From Zingiber officinale (Eukaryota; Streptophyta; Magnoliopsida; Zingiberales; Zingiberaceae), in assembly GCF_018446385.1 (NCBI RefSeq), contig NC_055996.1, forward strand, positions 12,945,317 to 13,009,316: a stretch of 64,000 nucleotides of DNA. Direction: 5' to 3'. Of this stretch, positions 36,688 through 48,254 are shown one piece after another (within the stretch, counting starts at the first letter, position 1; every line of letters begins with the position of its first letter). Below the pieces are notes generated by a model. It was given only the letters and a program-made list of their open reading frames with translations. It was not told the origin of the DNA and made no database searches. The position numbers and the translations under genes were made by a program.

Positions 36688-37318
36688 CGCCCGACCCGAA
36701 CAAATTCCACCCTGGGAATCCATGGTTCATGGGCAGAGCTCTGGTGGCCAGCTAGCACTAGGTTTGGTAACTACACATTCTCTACTGCCATCGGTGGCTT
36801 GGTGGCTTGTTCCTGCTTTTTAGCTTTCAAGTTCATGGGATCCCTGCTGCAACTGCCGCTTATGGCCCGGCGCTGGTTTTCCTTATGGGTATGGCCATGC
36901 ATTCCATGGGGGGAATCATGTTCATGGAATTCTCAGAGAAGTTCACAATGGGCAACAAGCTGATGTCTATCTCAAGGCATTGCTATTTCTTATTGGTACT
37001 CTGGTAAATTGCTAGCCTTGTTTGGTTCCAGCCAGTTTGCTATCTGGAGGACTGTCATTGTTGCCATGTTATCATGAATTGCTGCTGTTGGTGTGCTTGC
37101 TAGGTTGATTGTGAATAGAATCCCATTGAATTAACAAATCACGACTGTTTAATTGTTCTTTCTTGGTACTTTTGATAATGCAGATCATCTTTCTCATAAG
37201 ATGTTATTACTTGTTGGTTCTCTAGTAAGTTGAAATTGCGAGCCAATAATATGCATTCTGAATTCATTTTACAATATTTTAGTCGCTCGGAACCAAGTCA
37301 TCTTACTTCGGATCATGA
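36688..37318 (+). pseudogene. Gene fragment, copy 2 (unidentified membrane-protein-like)
   Basis: The longer copy of the segment at 31228-31765. Translated pieces in two frames give TRFGNYTFSTAIGGLV, then IPAATAAYGPALVFLMGM and HSMGGIMFMEFSEKFTMGNK. A hydrophobic stretch (ALLFLIGTLV) follows about 36975-37010. The pattern suggests several membrane-spanning segments. Frame changes occur near 36790 and 36960, so it is broken. Short coding-like sequence precedes it from about 36595. I do not recognise the parent family. Confidence 0.55.
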
Positions 37319-38202
37319 TCGAGGTCTTCAATTGGTCCTCCCTCATATTGATTCTGTTATACATGGATATTATTTCTAATTTGATTTCAAGATTATTTAT
37401 CTTAATTGGAGATTTGGTGATTTTAGACCTTAGGCCCCTTACATATCCTGTTGTATAATCTTTCAACAGTTTGTTTGTCATGGCGGACTATATTTGCTCT
37501 TCTTCTAGTTAACTTAGTACAATCTCAAGATAAATATTGTGTAGCCACAAGTGTATGGCTTGGCACCGTCGAGGCATCGATGCAACTACATTAGCTATAA
37601 AGACACTCTAATCTGAAGCACAAAACAGAAAAAACTTGCTTGATTCAGCTAGTTGGCTCAATTTGTTGTCCTTTAGCAAGCACAATCTGTTCTGACTTCA
37701 CATCATTTTAGAGCACATTTGGTTTGACAGGTTCATTTGGTTCGCTTGCGTCCGTTTGGATCATATAAAAGAAAAACTATTTTAACAATAACAAAACAAC
37801 AATAAAACCTAATCGAAACTCCATCAATTGATTAGCACTCACTAGCCAATTTATTCTTTTATCTCCATCAATTAATGATGAAAGAATTAAAGATAGATTA
37901 ATACAAATACAAACACATCAATTAATGGATTCTTGATAAAACTCTATCCGCAATCAGATTTTGTAGACAGCGAGCTATAAGAAAATTCAATAGAAAATAG
38001 ATTGAAGTATATAACATGACGAGCATGATCGGACAACAAATATAATGGAGAATGGAGAACAACAATCTACATTGCTGAAGAAAACTCGGATTAGCATTCA
38101 GAATGAGTAGGAGGTTTAAATTCTGTCAGATAAAAAAATTCTCAGAAATGATATGAGATTCATCATAATGCCAATTAAAATGAGTACGAGATGCAATTTG
38201 AA
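37319..38202. other. Intergenic, nothing recognised
   Basis: No protein domain, RNA gene or clear transposon end. The last part (38090-38202) begins to resemble the tandem repeat that follows. Confidence 0.5.
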
Positions 38203-38520
38203 CGAAAAAGAAGAAAGAGATAGGATTTCTTTCAGACAAATGCCTCGATTCGTCCTCATGTTGAATGGTATGGATTAAATCGGACTCGTCATCTATCATT
38301 TATCTCATCACCAAGAAATCCAAAGATTGAGAATGAACCGAAAATAGAATGTGAGATGAAATTAGAAAGAAAAAGAAGAAAAGCGACAGATTTCTTTCAG
38401 ACAAATGCCTCGATTCGTCCTCATGTTGAATGGAATGGATTAAATCGGACTCGTCATCTATCATTTATCTCATCGCCAAGAAATCCAAAGATCGAGAATG
38501 GACGGAAAATAGAAACGGAA
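38203..38520. repeat. Tandem duplication, period 165 bp, two units
   Basis: TTTCTTTCAGACAAATGCCT occurs at 38226 and 38391. The following ~110 bp, including GGATTAAATCGGACTCGTC, match closely in both units. The second unit runs into a promoter-like region (TATAAAT on the minus strand at about 38600). Confidence 0.8.
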
Positions 38521-38811
38521 AGATCGATCGAAGACAACAAGGAACATACCGTACTGCAGCGGCGCTAATATTACTTTACACCCGCAGCGATGGACAATAA
38601 ATTTATAGAGAGAGATAGGGTCAGTGCTAGGGTGTAGAACTCTCGTTTTCACGAAAATGCCCTTTGTTTTTTTTGTCTATTAAATGGGCTTTAATTTGTA
38701 TGGCCCAATTAGTGCTTCGACGGAGGTTGCAACGCCGCCCAAAATGGCCGGTGAGCTCCAACCGGCCGCCATCTCATTTAGTTGACTGCGGAACGATTGT
38801 TCTCATAGAGA

Positions 38812-38906
38812 TGTCGTCGAACGGTCACACTGTTTCTTTTGTAAGCTGTCGTTGTTCGTCCGTCGCGGTGGATTGCACGTTTGAGCTTGATTTTAAAGGT
38901 ATGGTG
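38812..38906 (+). other. Candidate short exon ending at a splice-donor-like site
   Basis: An ATG at 38812 (ATGTCGTCGAAC) opens a frame to AAAG/GTATGG at about 38900, which looks like a 5' splice site. The Reina element is inserted immediately after the donor, so it would lie in the intron. The region is less AT-rich than its surroundings. No domain was recognised and no downstream exon was identified after 44223, so this may be chance. Confidence 0.25.
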
Positions 38907-39191
38907 TGATAAGATCATTTTAGATTTTCTTTTTTCTTTTTTTTTTTAATAAGTTTTAATAAGATTTTCTTTTCAAAATATATTTTTATTTATTTTTTTT
39001 TTTTTTGAAAAGATAATTTAGATCTCTATTTAAAAAGACATTAAAGTAATTTTAGAGGATAAGTAATTTTCCTTTTAGTTAATCAATTTCATTTGATTAT
39101 TGAAGGCCGATCCCCTCGAAGTGATCACCCTATCCTCTTTTCATTTTTCTCTTTCGATTTTTCCATATGATAGACCCCCGAGTTCCTATTA
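38907..39191 (+). repeat. Reina 5' LTR
   Basis: 285 bp, from TGATAAGAT to CCTATTA. Compared with the 342-bp 3' LTR it lacks about 55 bp near its start. The shared block CCCCTCGAAGTGATCACCCT sits at about 39111. A primer-binding-site-like TTTGTATCAAAGCG follows at about 39195-39208, with mismatches to TGGTATCAGAGCG. Confidence 0.88.
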
Positions 39192-39258
39192 ACTTTGTAT
39201 CAAAGCGCGTTCACTTCATCATCGTCCTATAGTATCTCACAGCAACTTCAACAAGTGC

Positions 39259-40175
39259 ATGGTCTTATCCCGACTTCAAGAGAAGAAAATTCACTCTGAT
39301 ATGACGACTGGAGGATCTCATCCTGACGTCAAATGGGCTCTAGAATTTGAAACTAAGCATAAGACAATGATGGATAAACTCGAAAAAACTATGGCATCGT
39401 TGGTCACAATAGTGCAAGAATTGAAGGATCGTTTAAAAATAGATTCCAGCTCAAACATACTAATCAAAAGGAGAATAAATCAGCAGTCTCGATAATAACA
39501 ATATGACCAATGAGCGAACTCAAATGAAGATTGAGAGCACAACCATCCACGTATGAAGGTGGAATTTCCTCGCTGGGAGAACAACGATCCGATTAGATGG
39601 ATTTCAAGAGCTGAAAAATATTTTCACTTCCACAGCACATCGGACAATGCAAAGATAGAACTAGTATCTATAAACCTCGAAGGCGATGTCATCCAATAGT
39701 ATGACTGGCTTAAAGCATGCAATGAGCCTCCAAAATGGAAGGAATTCAAAGAAAAACTCATCAATCGATTTGGTCCCTCCAGTTATAAGAATGTTGATGG
39801 AAAATTAGCCAAAATTTGACAGACTTCAACTGTACTAGAGTACCAAGGACGATTCAAGCGACTCTCTAATTGAACTCGTGATTGGTCAGAAAAGCAACTA
39901 TTGGACACTTTTATTACAGAACTTCGCCTTGATATACGACGAGAAGTAAAAATAAATCAACCCCACACCATGAAGGCTGCCTTATCCTTTGCACGACTAC
40001 AAGAAGAGAAGATCAATGAGGAAGGAAAAAGAAATAATAAGGTAATTCATGAAAATTCATCACATTATTCAACACCCCGTAGATTGACAAAAGAAGAGAT
40101 CAAGGAAAGGATGACAAAGGGATTATGCTGGCATTGCGATGAAAAGTAGCACTGTGGTCATCCATGCAAGCAAAA
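39259..40175 (+). pseudogene. gag: Reina gag, several stops
   Basis: Translated pieces show RWENNDPIRWISRAEKYF and then a gag-domain pattern with W-K-E-F-K-E-K-L-I-N-R-F. A basic linker follows, then a CCHC-like CWHCDEK, a stop, and HCGHPCK near 40129-40173. Stops lie at about 39493, 39700, 39820, 39870 and 40147. The zinc knuckle of Reina-type gag is thus split by a stop. It would form the particle core; here it is non-functional. Confidence 0.78.
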
Positions 40176-40543
40176 GACCAATAGATAACTCTGAGGAAGA
40201 AGATGATTTCGTTGAAAGTGAAACACAAGATAACATCAACGAAGTACAAGATGACTTTATAGCAATATCAGTACATGCCTTAGAAGGACTACAAACTCCG
40301 CAAACAATGAAGGTAAAAGGATTCATTAAAAAGTAACCAATAATGATACTTATAGATTTAGGAAGCATCAACAATTTTCTAGACTCAACCTTAGCAAGAA
40401 AGCTTAAACAAAAAATACAGCGAGCGTCTACATTTGATGTTAAGGTGGCGGATGGAAGATCACTTACAAGTCCAGGAAAATGCGATGATATTGAAATTTT
40501 CTTACTAAATTATGAATTAATCACAGATCTCTTCTACCCCTAG
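40176..40543 (+). pseudogene. pol: Reina aspartic protease, catalytic motif changed
   Basis: An acidic linker is followed by ILIDLGSINNFLD at about 40343-40385. The position normally holds D-S/T-G-S; here it reads D-L-G-S. KVADGRSL and the downstream hydrophobic block fit the retropepsin fold. A stop interrupts between linker and protease at about 40334 and another at about 40541. Confidence 0.7.
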
Positions 40544-40721
40544 ATGGATGTGATGTTGTACGAGCACAATGGTTGAGAATATTAGGAGACATAATATGGA
40601 ATTTCTCTCAACTAACAATGCACTTCCAAGATCAAGGAAAAGAAGTTTGCATCAGAGGCAAGAGACAAGATACTATCACATCAATCAGTAGTTATCAGAC
40701 AGAGCGGTTATTAAAGAAAGT

Positions 40722-42329
40722 TTGCTCCATTTTTCTCATGCAACTCTCCATAAAAAGGATCCTAAAGGTACCTCACATACTCCTCCAGAATTAGAGGCAC
40801 TTTCTTCAAAATTTTCTATGATATTTGCTGAGCCAAAGGGACTTCCTCCATCACCACATTATCATCGTATACCTCTAATACCAAGGAGTGCACCAACAAA
40901 TATTAGGCCTTATCGCTACTCTTACATACAGAAGGAGGTAATTGAGAAGATTGTACAAAAGATGCTTCAAGCTGGTATTGTTCTCCCAAGTGTAAGTCCA
41001 TATTCTTCTCCAGTACTGCTCATGTGAAAGAAAGACTGAAGTTGGCGAATGTGTGTAGATTATCAGGCACTCAATAAAATTACAGTGAAAGATAAGCACC
41101 CCATCTCCATTATTGATGAATTACTTGATGAATTAGGAGGTTCCTCATTCTTCTCAAAGTTGGATCTTCGCTTAGGCTTTCATCAGATAAAGATCTATCA
41201 GCTAGACATTCCAAAAATAGCCTTTCAGACTCATGATGGTCATTATGAATTTTTAGTCATGCTTTTCGATTTAACTAATGCACCTTCTACATTCCAAAGT
41301 TTGATGAACGATATCTTCAGGCCTTACTTTCACAAGTTTGTTTTGATTTTCTTTGATGATATCCTTGTGTATAGTTCATCATTCGAAGATCATTTGCATC
41401 ACCTTTATAAAGTACTCACTCTTTTACGTGAGCATTCTCTTTTTGTGAAAAGATCTAAGTGCAGCTTTGGGACAACTAAGGTGGAATACCTTGGTCATAT
41501 TGTAAGCCAAAAAAGAGTAGCTACTGATCCCTCAAAGGTGCTAGTTATGAAGGAGTGGCCCACCTCAAAGAATATCAAGGCATTACATGATTTTCTGAGT
41601 CTCACAAGTTATTATCGTAAATTTGTAAAAAATTATCGAAAGATTAGTGCTCCGCTACCGGCTTTGTTAAAGAAAGATGCATTTAGATGATGTCCTGAAG
41701 CAGAAAACGCATTTCAAAATTTAAAGGAGACTATGACGACAACACCAGTTCTTGCACTAACTAATTTCAATAACAAATTTGTCATTGAAGTCGATGCATC
41801 CAGAGTTGGAATCAGAGCAGTACTTATGCAAGAAGGACAACCATTAGCTTTTACTAGCAAGACACTATCTCCTCTACATCAACAGATGTTAATTTATGAC
41901 AAGGAAATGTTGGCTATCATACATACCGTTACAAAATGGAAACTCTATCTTCTTGGTCGACGCTTTCAAATAGGAACTAACCATAAGAGTCTTAAGTTCA
42001 TCTTGGATCATCGTATCTCAAATATGGATCAACAAAAATGGATCAAGAGACTTTTAGGTTATGATTATGAAATCGTTTACAAGAAGGGAACGGAAAATAC
42101 AGTAGTTGATGCTTTATCTCGCCTTCCTAACCAAATAGAGTTTGATGCTATATCTTTAGTAACTTGCAAAAACTTGGAGAACATAAAAAGAGAGCAAAAG
42201 GAAAATTCAGCGGCACGGACTCTTATCCAAAACGTATTACAAAATTCATCGCTAGAACCCCACTATTCTTGGGATGGAGAAATTTTACGATATAAAAACA
42301 AAATCTTCCTTCGAACAAACTCAATTTAA
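40722..42329 (+). pseudogene. pol: Reina reverse transcriptase and RNase H
   Basis: The best-preserved coding part. RT begins near YHRIPLIPRSAPTNIRPYRY. After a stop at about 41026 it continues with MCVDYQALNKITVKDKHP, SKLDLRLGFHQIKI and the catalytic FFDDILVYS at 41349-41375. The thumb holds CSFGTTKVEYLGHIVS. A stop at 41688-41690 separates RNase H, which shows VIEVDASRVGIRAVLMQEGQ, NHKSLKFILDHR and VVDALSRLP. The family reverse-transcribes element RNA in cytoplasmic particles. Only a few stops break it, so it is younger-looking than the Tekay RT. Confidence 0.87.
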
Positions 42330-42339
42330 AAGGAAGTAA

Positions 42340-43510
42340 TACTGGAGAAATTTCATTATTCACCAACTGCAGAGCATTCTGGCTACGCACATATAAACGA
42401 ATTTCAAGAGCTTTCTATTGGAAGGGAATGAAGAAAGACACCAAAAACTTTGTTGCTGAATGTAATATATGTCAAAGAAACAAAGGAGAAAATGTAGCAA
42501 GACCAGGTCTTCTTCAACCCCTTCCCATACCTGAACAAATATGGGTCGACATTTCCATGGATTTCGTAGATAGGTTACCCACTTCACAAGGACAAACTAC
42601 TATCATGGTGGTCGTTGATCGTCTGACAAAATATGTCCATTTTTGTACATTATCGCATCCTTATACAATTGCCCGTGTTCCTCAAGCATTTGTTGACCAT
42701 ATAATCAAACTACATGGTCTACCAAGATCTATTGTCACTGATAAAGATCCGATTTTCACAAGTAAATTTTGGAGAGATGCAGTGCAGAAATTTCACACGG
42801 CCTAGACATGACACCTTGGAATCTCTAGACTCCACTTAAGCTTTGTTTCTGCTCCAAATCGCGTCCTATCAACAAGAAAATACACAAATAGCAGATCTCC
42901 GAATAAAAGAGTATTTATGTTGAATATATGCTAAGAGAGGTGAACATGCATAGAATATACGTGAATAAAGTAAATGAAGGTGCGTCAAAACATGTATAAA
43001 TGATCATAAGATCTATGCACATCAAGAGAATTATTCCAATTGCAATGCACTAAACTTAGTTTTAGCACATCCTACCACCCACAGTCTGATGGACAAACAG
43101 AGGTAATCGATGTTTAGAGAATTATTTACATTGCTTAACTGGTGATAGACCCAAGGAGTAAGTTCATTGGCTTCCATGGGCAAAATGATGGTACAATATA
43201 ACCTACCACTCAACTACTAAAATTACGCCATTTGAGGTCGTTTATGGATATATACCACCCTCAATTAGCTCATACATATGTGGATCAACAAATGTGCATC
43301 AAGTCAACCAAAACCTACGCACAAGGGACCAAATATTGCAACTTTTGAAAAACAATTTATGCAATGCACAAGCAAGAATGAAGCTACTGGCCGACAAGCA
43401 TCGTTCGGAAAGAGAATTTGCAATAGGAGATTGGGTTTCTCTAAAACTTCAACCATACAAATAAATTTCAATTCGTCCTTCAACCTCTATGAAGTTGTCG
43501 CCGAAATTTT
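42340..43510 (+). pseudogene. pol: Reina integrase, split by a 247-bp insert
   Basis: The zinc-binding part is seen as a His pair near 42360 and CNICQRNKG near 42460. The core gives WVDISMDFVDRLPTSQG and HGLPRSIVTDKDPIFTSKFW, holding the first two catalytic Asp residues. The insert at 42778-43024 then breaks it. The same frame resumes at LFQLQ and continues to HPQSDGQTE, which holds the Glu region. Further frameshifts follow to 43510. Confidence 0.8.
42778..43024. mobile_element. 247-bp insertion with 5-bp TSD (AGAGA), probably a small solo LTR
   Basis: The insert starts TGCAGTGCA and ends TGCACATCA, with TG...CA termini and imperfect inverted ends. It is flanked by AGAGA at 42773-42777 and 43025-43029. 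Removing it leaves the integrase frame continuous. A 5-bp duplication and TG...CA ends fit an LTR, but a MITE cannot be excluded. The family is not recognised. Confidence 0.7.
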
Positions 43511-43852
43511 ATGGCCCTTAATTATAAAGTGATAGAGCGTATTGGACCTGTTGCTTATCGCTTGGAGCTTCCACAAGATTCTAAAATACACTCTGTATTT
43601 CACGTGCCTTGTTTAAAGAATAAACTAGGCGATAAATTTACTCCTCAACAACACCTTCCTGAAGTGAATTCAGATGGTGAAGTTAAATTTCAACCTTATG
43701 CTATTTTAGAAAGGAGACTTGTGAAGAAGAACAATCAAGCAACGGTTGAGCTATTAATTCAATGGGGCAATTTATCTATCAATGATGCAACATGGAAATT
43801 ATATGATACCATTCAAGAAAAATTTTCAGAGTTTATTGATAAACAACCTTGA
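43511..43852 (+). pseudogene. pol: Reina integrase C-terminus with chromodomain
   Basis: An open segment of about 113 residues. VIERIGPVAYRLELP and HSVFHVPCLK are the GPF/Y-type end of integrase. Residues about 62-108 (PYAILERRLVKKNNQATVE, then LLIQWGNLSINDATWKLYD) form a chromodomain with the aromatic residues around the I-Q-W and A-T-W positions. In the family this module recognises chromatin marks and guides insertion. Confidence 0.83.
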
Positions 43853-43870
43853 GGACAAGGTTGTTTTGAA

Positions 43871-43881
43871 GGGCGGTGGAA
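43871..43881 (+). promoter_or_regulatory. Polypurine tract of Reina element
   Basis: GGGCGGTGGAA, ending at the base before the TG of the 3' LTR (43882). It is not a pure purine run. Confidence 0.65.
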
Positions 43882-44223
43882 TGATAAGATTCTTTAATGA
43901 ATCTATTCAAATAAATTCTTTAACTTTATTTCCTTTTCTAAAATAAGTTTTAGATTTTTTTTTTCTAGATAAGTTTTAATAAGACATTTTCTCTTGAAAA
44001 TATATTTTTATTTTATTTTTCTTTTAGACCTTTTCTTTTGAAAAGATAGTTTAGGTCTATATTTAAAGAGACGTTATGTAATTTTGGAGAACAAGTAATT
44101 TCCCTTTTAGTTAATCAATTTCATTTGATTATTGGAGGTCGATCCCCTCGAAGTGATCACCCTATCCCCTTTTCAATTTTCTCTTTCGATTTTTCCATGT
44201 GATAGGCCCCCGGGTTCCTATCA
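43882..44223 (+). repeat. Reina 3' LTR
   Basis: 342 bp, from TGATAAGATTC to CCTATCA. Clear match to 38907-39191 apart from the extra ~55 bp near its start. Confidence 0.88.
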
Positions 44224-45730
44224 TGGTACTACATCTGAATCTGTAAATTTTTCTCATGCGAAACATGGCATCTTTGGGGTCTGGATCTAGGTTTCGATTC
44301 ATTTTTTAGGATCATGGTGATCGATACCGCTTTGTTTGTTGATTTATAGCCGGAAGAGAAGCGGGAGGTGATAAAAGTGTAGATTAGGCATTTGATCCAA
44401 TTGTTCTGCATTTCCTTGTTCTTCATATTTCGTGATAATCGTTAGATTTTGCTCAAGCTGAACAATTTTTCACCTTTTTATGTAATCATTTCGCTGCAAA
44501 CAGAAGCTGAACAATTTTTCACTTTTTATAACATTCAAGCAGGATTCAAACAGAAGGTTAGCTGATTACTGCAATTATTTACTACATGTTTAATTTCTCT
44601 TAAAATGTTAGAAAATGGCATTATTTCATGCTCGCAGAACTTGCCCTTTGAGATTCCATTTTTTACTGAGACTTTATGCGGTTTCAACCCCATTTGGTTA
44701 TTGATTTCCTGGGTTTCAGATTTCTTTTCTGTGGTGTTTTTGTTAGGATCTGTTTCCACTTGCCTGTTCATTTGTTTATAGTCCTGAGAATTCGAAATGA
44801 TATGATATGATTACACGTTTTCATACCTAACAAAATCAAAGTCTAGAATTATTGATCAATGGAAATCTCTTAACTATTGTGCACAATTTTTGTGGTTTGC
44901 CTCAATATTGATGTACATTGCCACTGCTCTGATATTTTCATTTCCAAATTTGTCTTCCCTTTGTATGATATTCAGGTTGATGTTAAATTCCTATGTCTTT
45001 CACAACGGATTTAAAACCATCTCTGTGGACATTTTTTCTTCAATTTTAATTGAAACTGATCTGCAAAGTGATATTTGTTTGGCATTTGTCTTCTCATTTT
45101 GGAAGATCTGGGGACTGGTAAAATGACAACTATATTGTTATTGTTTTATCTGTGTACTTACAGCAATAATCTAGTACACATATCATGGCCCTGGCCAGGT
45201 TTCTCCATATAATCAGTTTCACATTTTCTGTGTCTGTAGCTGTATATAATTTTCTGTGTCTGTAGCTGTATTGTATATGTATTCCACATTTCTATAAACC
45301 TTTGGTTGAAGTAGTAGTTTTTTTTTTTTTGTTTTCTATAACGAAAATTATTCATAGTGAATCTTTTTCAGTGTGTCGCCGCAACCATGGCAAACGATGT
45401 CCTATGCTCCTGTCGCTGGCAACTGTGTCGCGGCAGAGGAGCGTCGACGACCGCATGACATCAGAAGGATGTGGCGGAAGAGCCACGTCATGCTAGGTTC
45501 TCTCAGTTGTCGGACTGTCATGGCCGGCAATGACCAGCCACTACAGCTGGCGCGTTCATTGTGGTAGAAAAATAAATGTGGAACCGTCATATCAATGGCA
45601 CGTTCGTTGTGATAGAGGTTGAGTGGCATGGAGTGAGGATTGTGTGGCGGTGGTGACGCTGTAGAAAAAAATAAAATAAATTAGGTTTCGTATTAAAAAA
45701 AATCATAATTTTTTTATTACATATTTGTAA
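44224..45730. other. Intergenic, no gene supported
   Basis: T-rich sequence resembling a plant intron or 5' untranslated region, then a GC-richer piece at 45370-45650 after a TTTTTCAG acceptor-like site. Frames in the GC-richer piece show no known domain. It might be a decayed exon of the gene suspected at 38812-38906. Confidence 0.4.
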
Positions 45731-46126
45731 GAGCACCCACAACCCATTCTCATACATTGATTATAATAATACATCTTTTTTATTTATATTCTTTTTAATA
45801 TTAACCCTCATTATTTATAGATTTCATAGTAAACTCAATTATTTTAAAATTATATCATATTAAATAAATATATTTTAAAATATTTAAATTATTATTTTTT
45901 TTAATAATAATGTTACTTTTTAAAAAATAATCTTAGTGTTTTCAAAAAATATTATTAATTGTTTTAATATATTTATTACTATTTTTAAAAAGAAAAAAGA
46001 AAAAAATATATATAAAAGAAAAGATATGAGAGGGATGAACAACATAATATTTTCTCTTCTCGCTTAATTGAGAGGGGTGTTAAATGAATATTATAAAGTT
46101 CGTTTAATATCCCATTATGCGTACCC
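45731..46126. mobile_element. Probable MITE, TSD TAA
   Basis: The left end GAGCACCCACAACCC and the reversed right end GGGTACGCATAATGG match at about 9-10 of 15 positions. TAA flanks both ends (45728-45730 and 46127-46129). The interior is AT-rich and noncoding. It fits a Tourist-type element, but the inverted repeats are weak. Confidence 0.5.
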
Positions 46127-46129
46127 TAA

Positions 46130-47460
46130 GATTAAGCTCTTGTTTTTTTATTAATTAATTAATACATTATTTTTAGTTAATGACTCCATGCTGGAAATTA
46201 ATTGAAATTAATTGGGTTGAGTTTACTCAACTTGGGTTGATTTAAACTGGACTGGTTTATTGAACCAGACCGACCAGGTTAGTTTAAAAAGATAAGTTCA
46301 TTTAATTAAATTCTGATATGGTTCAAACTATTAATTGGTTTAACCTAATCAATTAGATCTAAATCAAAACCATTTTGGGTTGATTTGATTAAATGAGTCT
46401 GGACTAATTATAAATTTGACTAGTTTGATTTATTAAGATGGATCTTTCCATATTTAATTAAATAGGCTAAATTTATTCTATTGGGACCAATTTAATCAAA
46501 ATTGAGTCAGATTTATTAATAAGTTTGAAATTGACTTCAATGAATTTAGGTTAAATAAAAACAATATAGGTAAGACATCCATATCTAATTAGATTAGTTC
46601 TAATAGGACAATAGACCAAGTTCAGGATTCGACTTCTCAATCGACCGGTCCAGTGTGTTAGTCCACTAGAACTCCTCAAATAAAGAAAATTAATTTTTCT
46701 TATTTGTTTATAAATTCTGTATGTTTGTTCTATGTATATGTGTAAATTGAATTGAACGGGTTGTGTAACTGGTTTGTCAGTTTTGTACTGACAGTATTAT
46801 TCTTAATTCTAAATGTCGACGATGATATACACAATGACCCATTGTGAGGTACAACGAATGAGCTAAGGGAGCAGATTGAGGAGATGGAGTTTGACCCAGT
46901 TCATGGACTCCAAGGACATATTGGACAACTTGATCGATTATTCTAGAAACTCAAATGAGAAGAGTTTCCAGTCCTGGATAACATGATTTGGCTCCAATTT
47001 CTACCAATACAACTCAAGTAACACACTAATTATGAGGGTGAGGGCGTATCTCATATACACAATTGTGAATAAACCTACTTCACCATATGGATTAAGATGA
47101 TCCCGAAAAGTTTGAGGAGAATCCATAAGAGGATCCGAATGTGGACCAAATGGAGAATTATGAAGTTGTCCTACCTAAGATTGGTCTAGGTTAAAACGGA
47201 TAGTGTTGGCCACCACACTAATGTTTATCCTAGTGAGAGTGGTGTTAGTTTATCTATTTTATTAGAATTATATTGTTATTGTCATTATGTATGAACAGTA
47301 ATAAGCTCATTTAGTTTATGAGTTATGTAATAATTTTTCTGTCGTTATATACTAATAGAATTATTTTATAAAATATTATGTTATGTGTTAACAAATTTAA
47401 AAATGATTAGTTCATGTTTAATCTAATGATTAGTTTATTTGTTAGGATGTGTGTAATAAA
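46130..47460. other. AT-rich stretch with a possible Copia gag-like fragment
   Basis: Most of it is low-complexity sequence rich in TTGGGTTGA/TTTAATTAAA motifs (46190-46620). At about 46850-47010 broken translation gives pieces such as GHIGQLDRLF and FPVLDNMI, which are reminiscent of the UBN2-type gag of Copia elements. The match is from memory of the pattern and weak. Confidence 0.25.
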
Positions 47461-47469
47461 ATTAATCAA

Positions 47470-47780
47470 TGTGTAAGATTGAAAGCGTTAGAGGAGAGAG
47501 AGGGGTGAATAGTGCTCGTAGTTTTTTTCACATTTTTCACAAGAACTTGGAGAAAAAAAACAAATAATAATAAATGGAATGAAATAAAATAAAACTTGAC
47601 ACAGGTTGATTTTACTTGGTTCGGAGCTTCTAACGACTCCTATTTCAAGGTCTGCGATCGTTGATTGTTTTCGTTAGACAATTCACTATAAACTTGAACA
47701 ATTGAACCAAATTGCATTTATTTTGAGTTGGTCTCAATTTGAGATTTTCTAACTCACCTGGTGGATCGATTCAGAACACC
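47470..47780 (-). repeat. Fragment of an LTR related to the solo LTR at 7924-9126
   Basis: GAGGGGTGAATAGTGCTCG near 47500 is the reverse complement of the CGAGCGCTATTCACCCC region near the end of the solo LTR. The GGTTCGGAGC...CGACTCC segment near 47620 corresponds to GAGTCGTC...GCTCCGAAC. No complete boundary was seen. Confidence 0.6.
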
Positions 47781-47894
47781 CTACAAGATGATGAGTTTTT
47801 AATAGACCAGCCTACCTAACAACTTTACTCATCAATAATAAGAACTTCCCATCTCTTTCGTATATAGCTAATTATGTCTTTTGAGTTACAAAAA

Positions 47895-48240
47895 AATTAC
47901 CCATGAGAATGTAAACCCCGTTCTGTTAACCTTTTTATAAGGGCAAGTGGATTACTATAAGAAATGGTCATGAATCCATAATCTGATCGAAAGGCTCCAC
48001 ACAAATCTCAGCCCTCCTAAGGATGGGATACAATCCGATTTAATGGACCATAATTACACGGCCGCATCACTGCGGTGAATGACCCGGGGATTTTCCTAGA
48101 TCCTAAGATCTTATCACTTCATTCCATGGGTTATACTTTATAAGTTGTATAGTTATATTTTATACTAATCGAAGAATGTGAAAATTTAGATGTGGGACTA
48201 AATATCATCCTGCAAGAATTATCCATCAGCCTCCTAGCAA
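47895..48240. repeat. Dispersed-repeat module 2, isolated copy
   Basis: It runs from GAATGTAAACCCCG through GATTTAATGGACC and GGGGATTTTCC to AGATGTGGGACTAAA, matching the array at 32172-34290. It sits directly against the broken MYB end of the HHO pseudogene, so its insertion or an associated deletion may have removed the 3' half of that gene. Confidence 0.8.
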
Positions 48241-48254
48241 TTGATTCAACTGAG

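Larger units (their letters stand above)
38907..44223 (+). mobile_element. Ty3/gypsy Reina-type chromovirus, complete but decayed
   Basis: Full order: LTR, primer-binding-site-like sequence, gag, protease, RT, RNase H, integrase, chromodomain, polypurine tract, LTR. The flanks TGGTG (38902-38906) and TGGTA (44224-44228) match at 4 of 5 bases, as expected for an ageing 5-bp target duplication. Short LTRs and a well-formed C-terminal chromodomain suggest the Reina clade. Stops in gag, a changed protease motif and a 247-bp insert in integrase make it inactive. Confidence 0.86.

Noticed and set aside
45302..45629. Overlapping frames on both strands suggesting a gene near 45.4 kb
   Set aside because: No domain and no consistent codon pattern; an acceptor-like TTTTTCAG alone is not enough.
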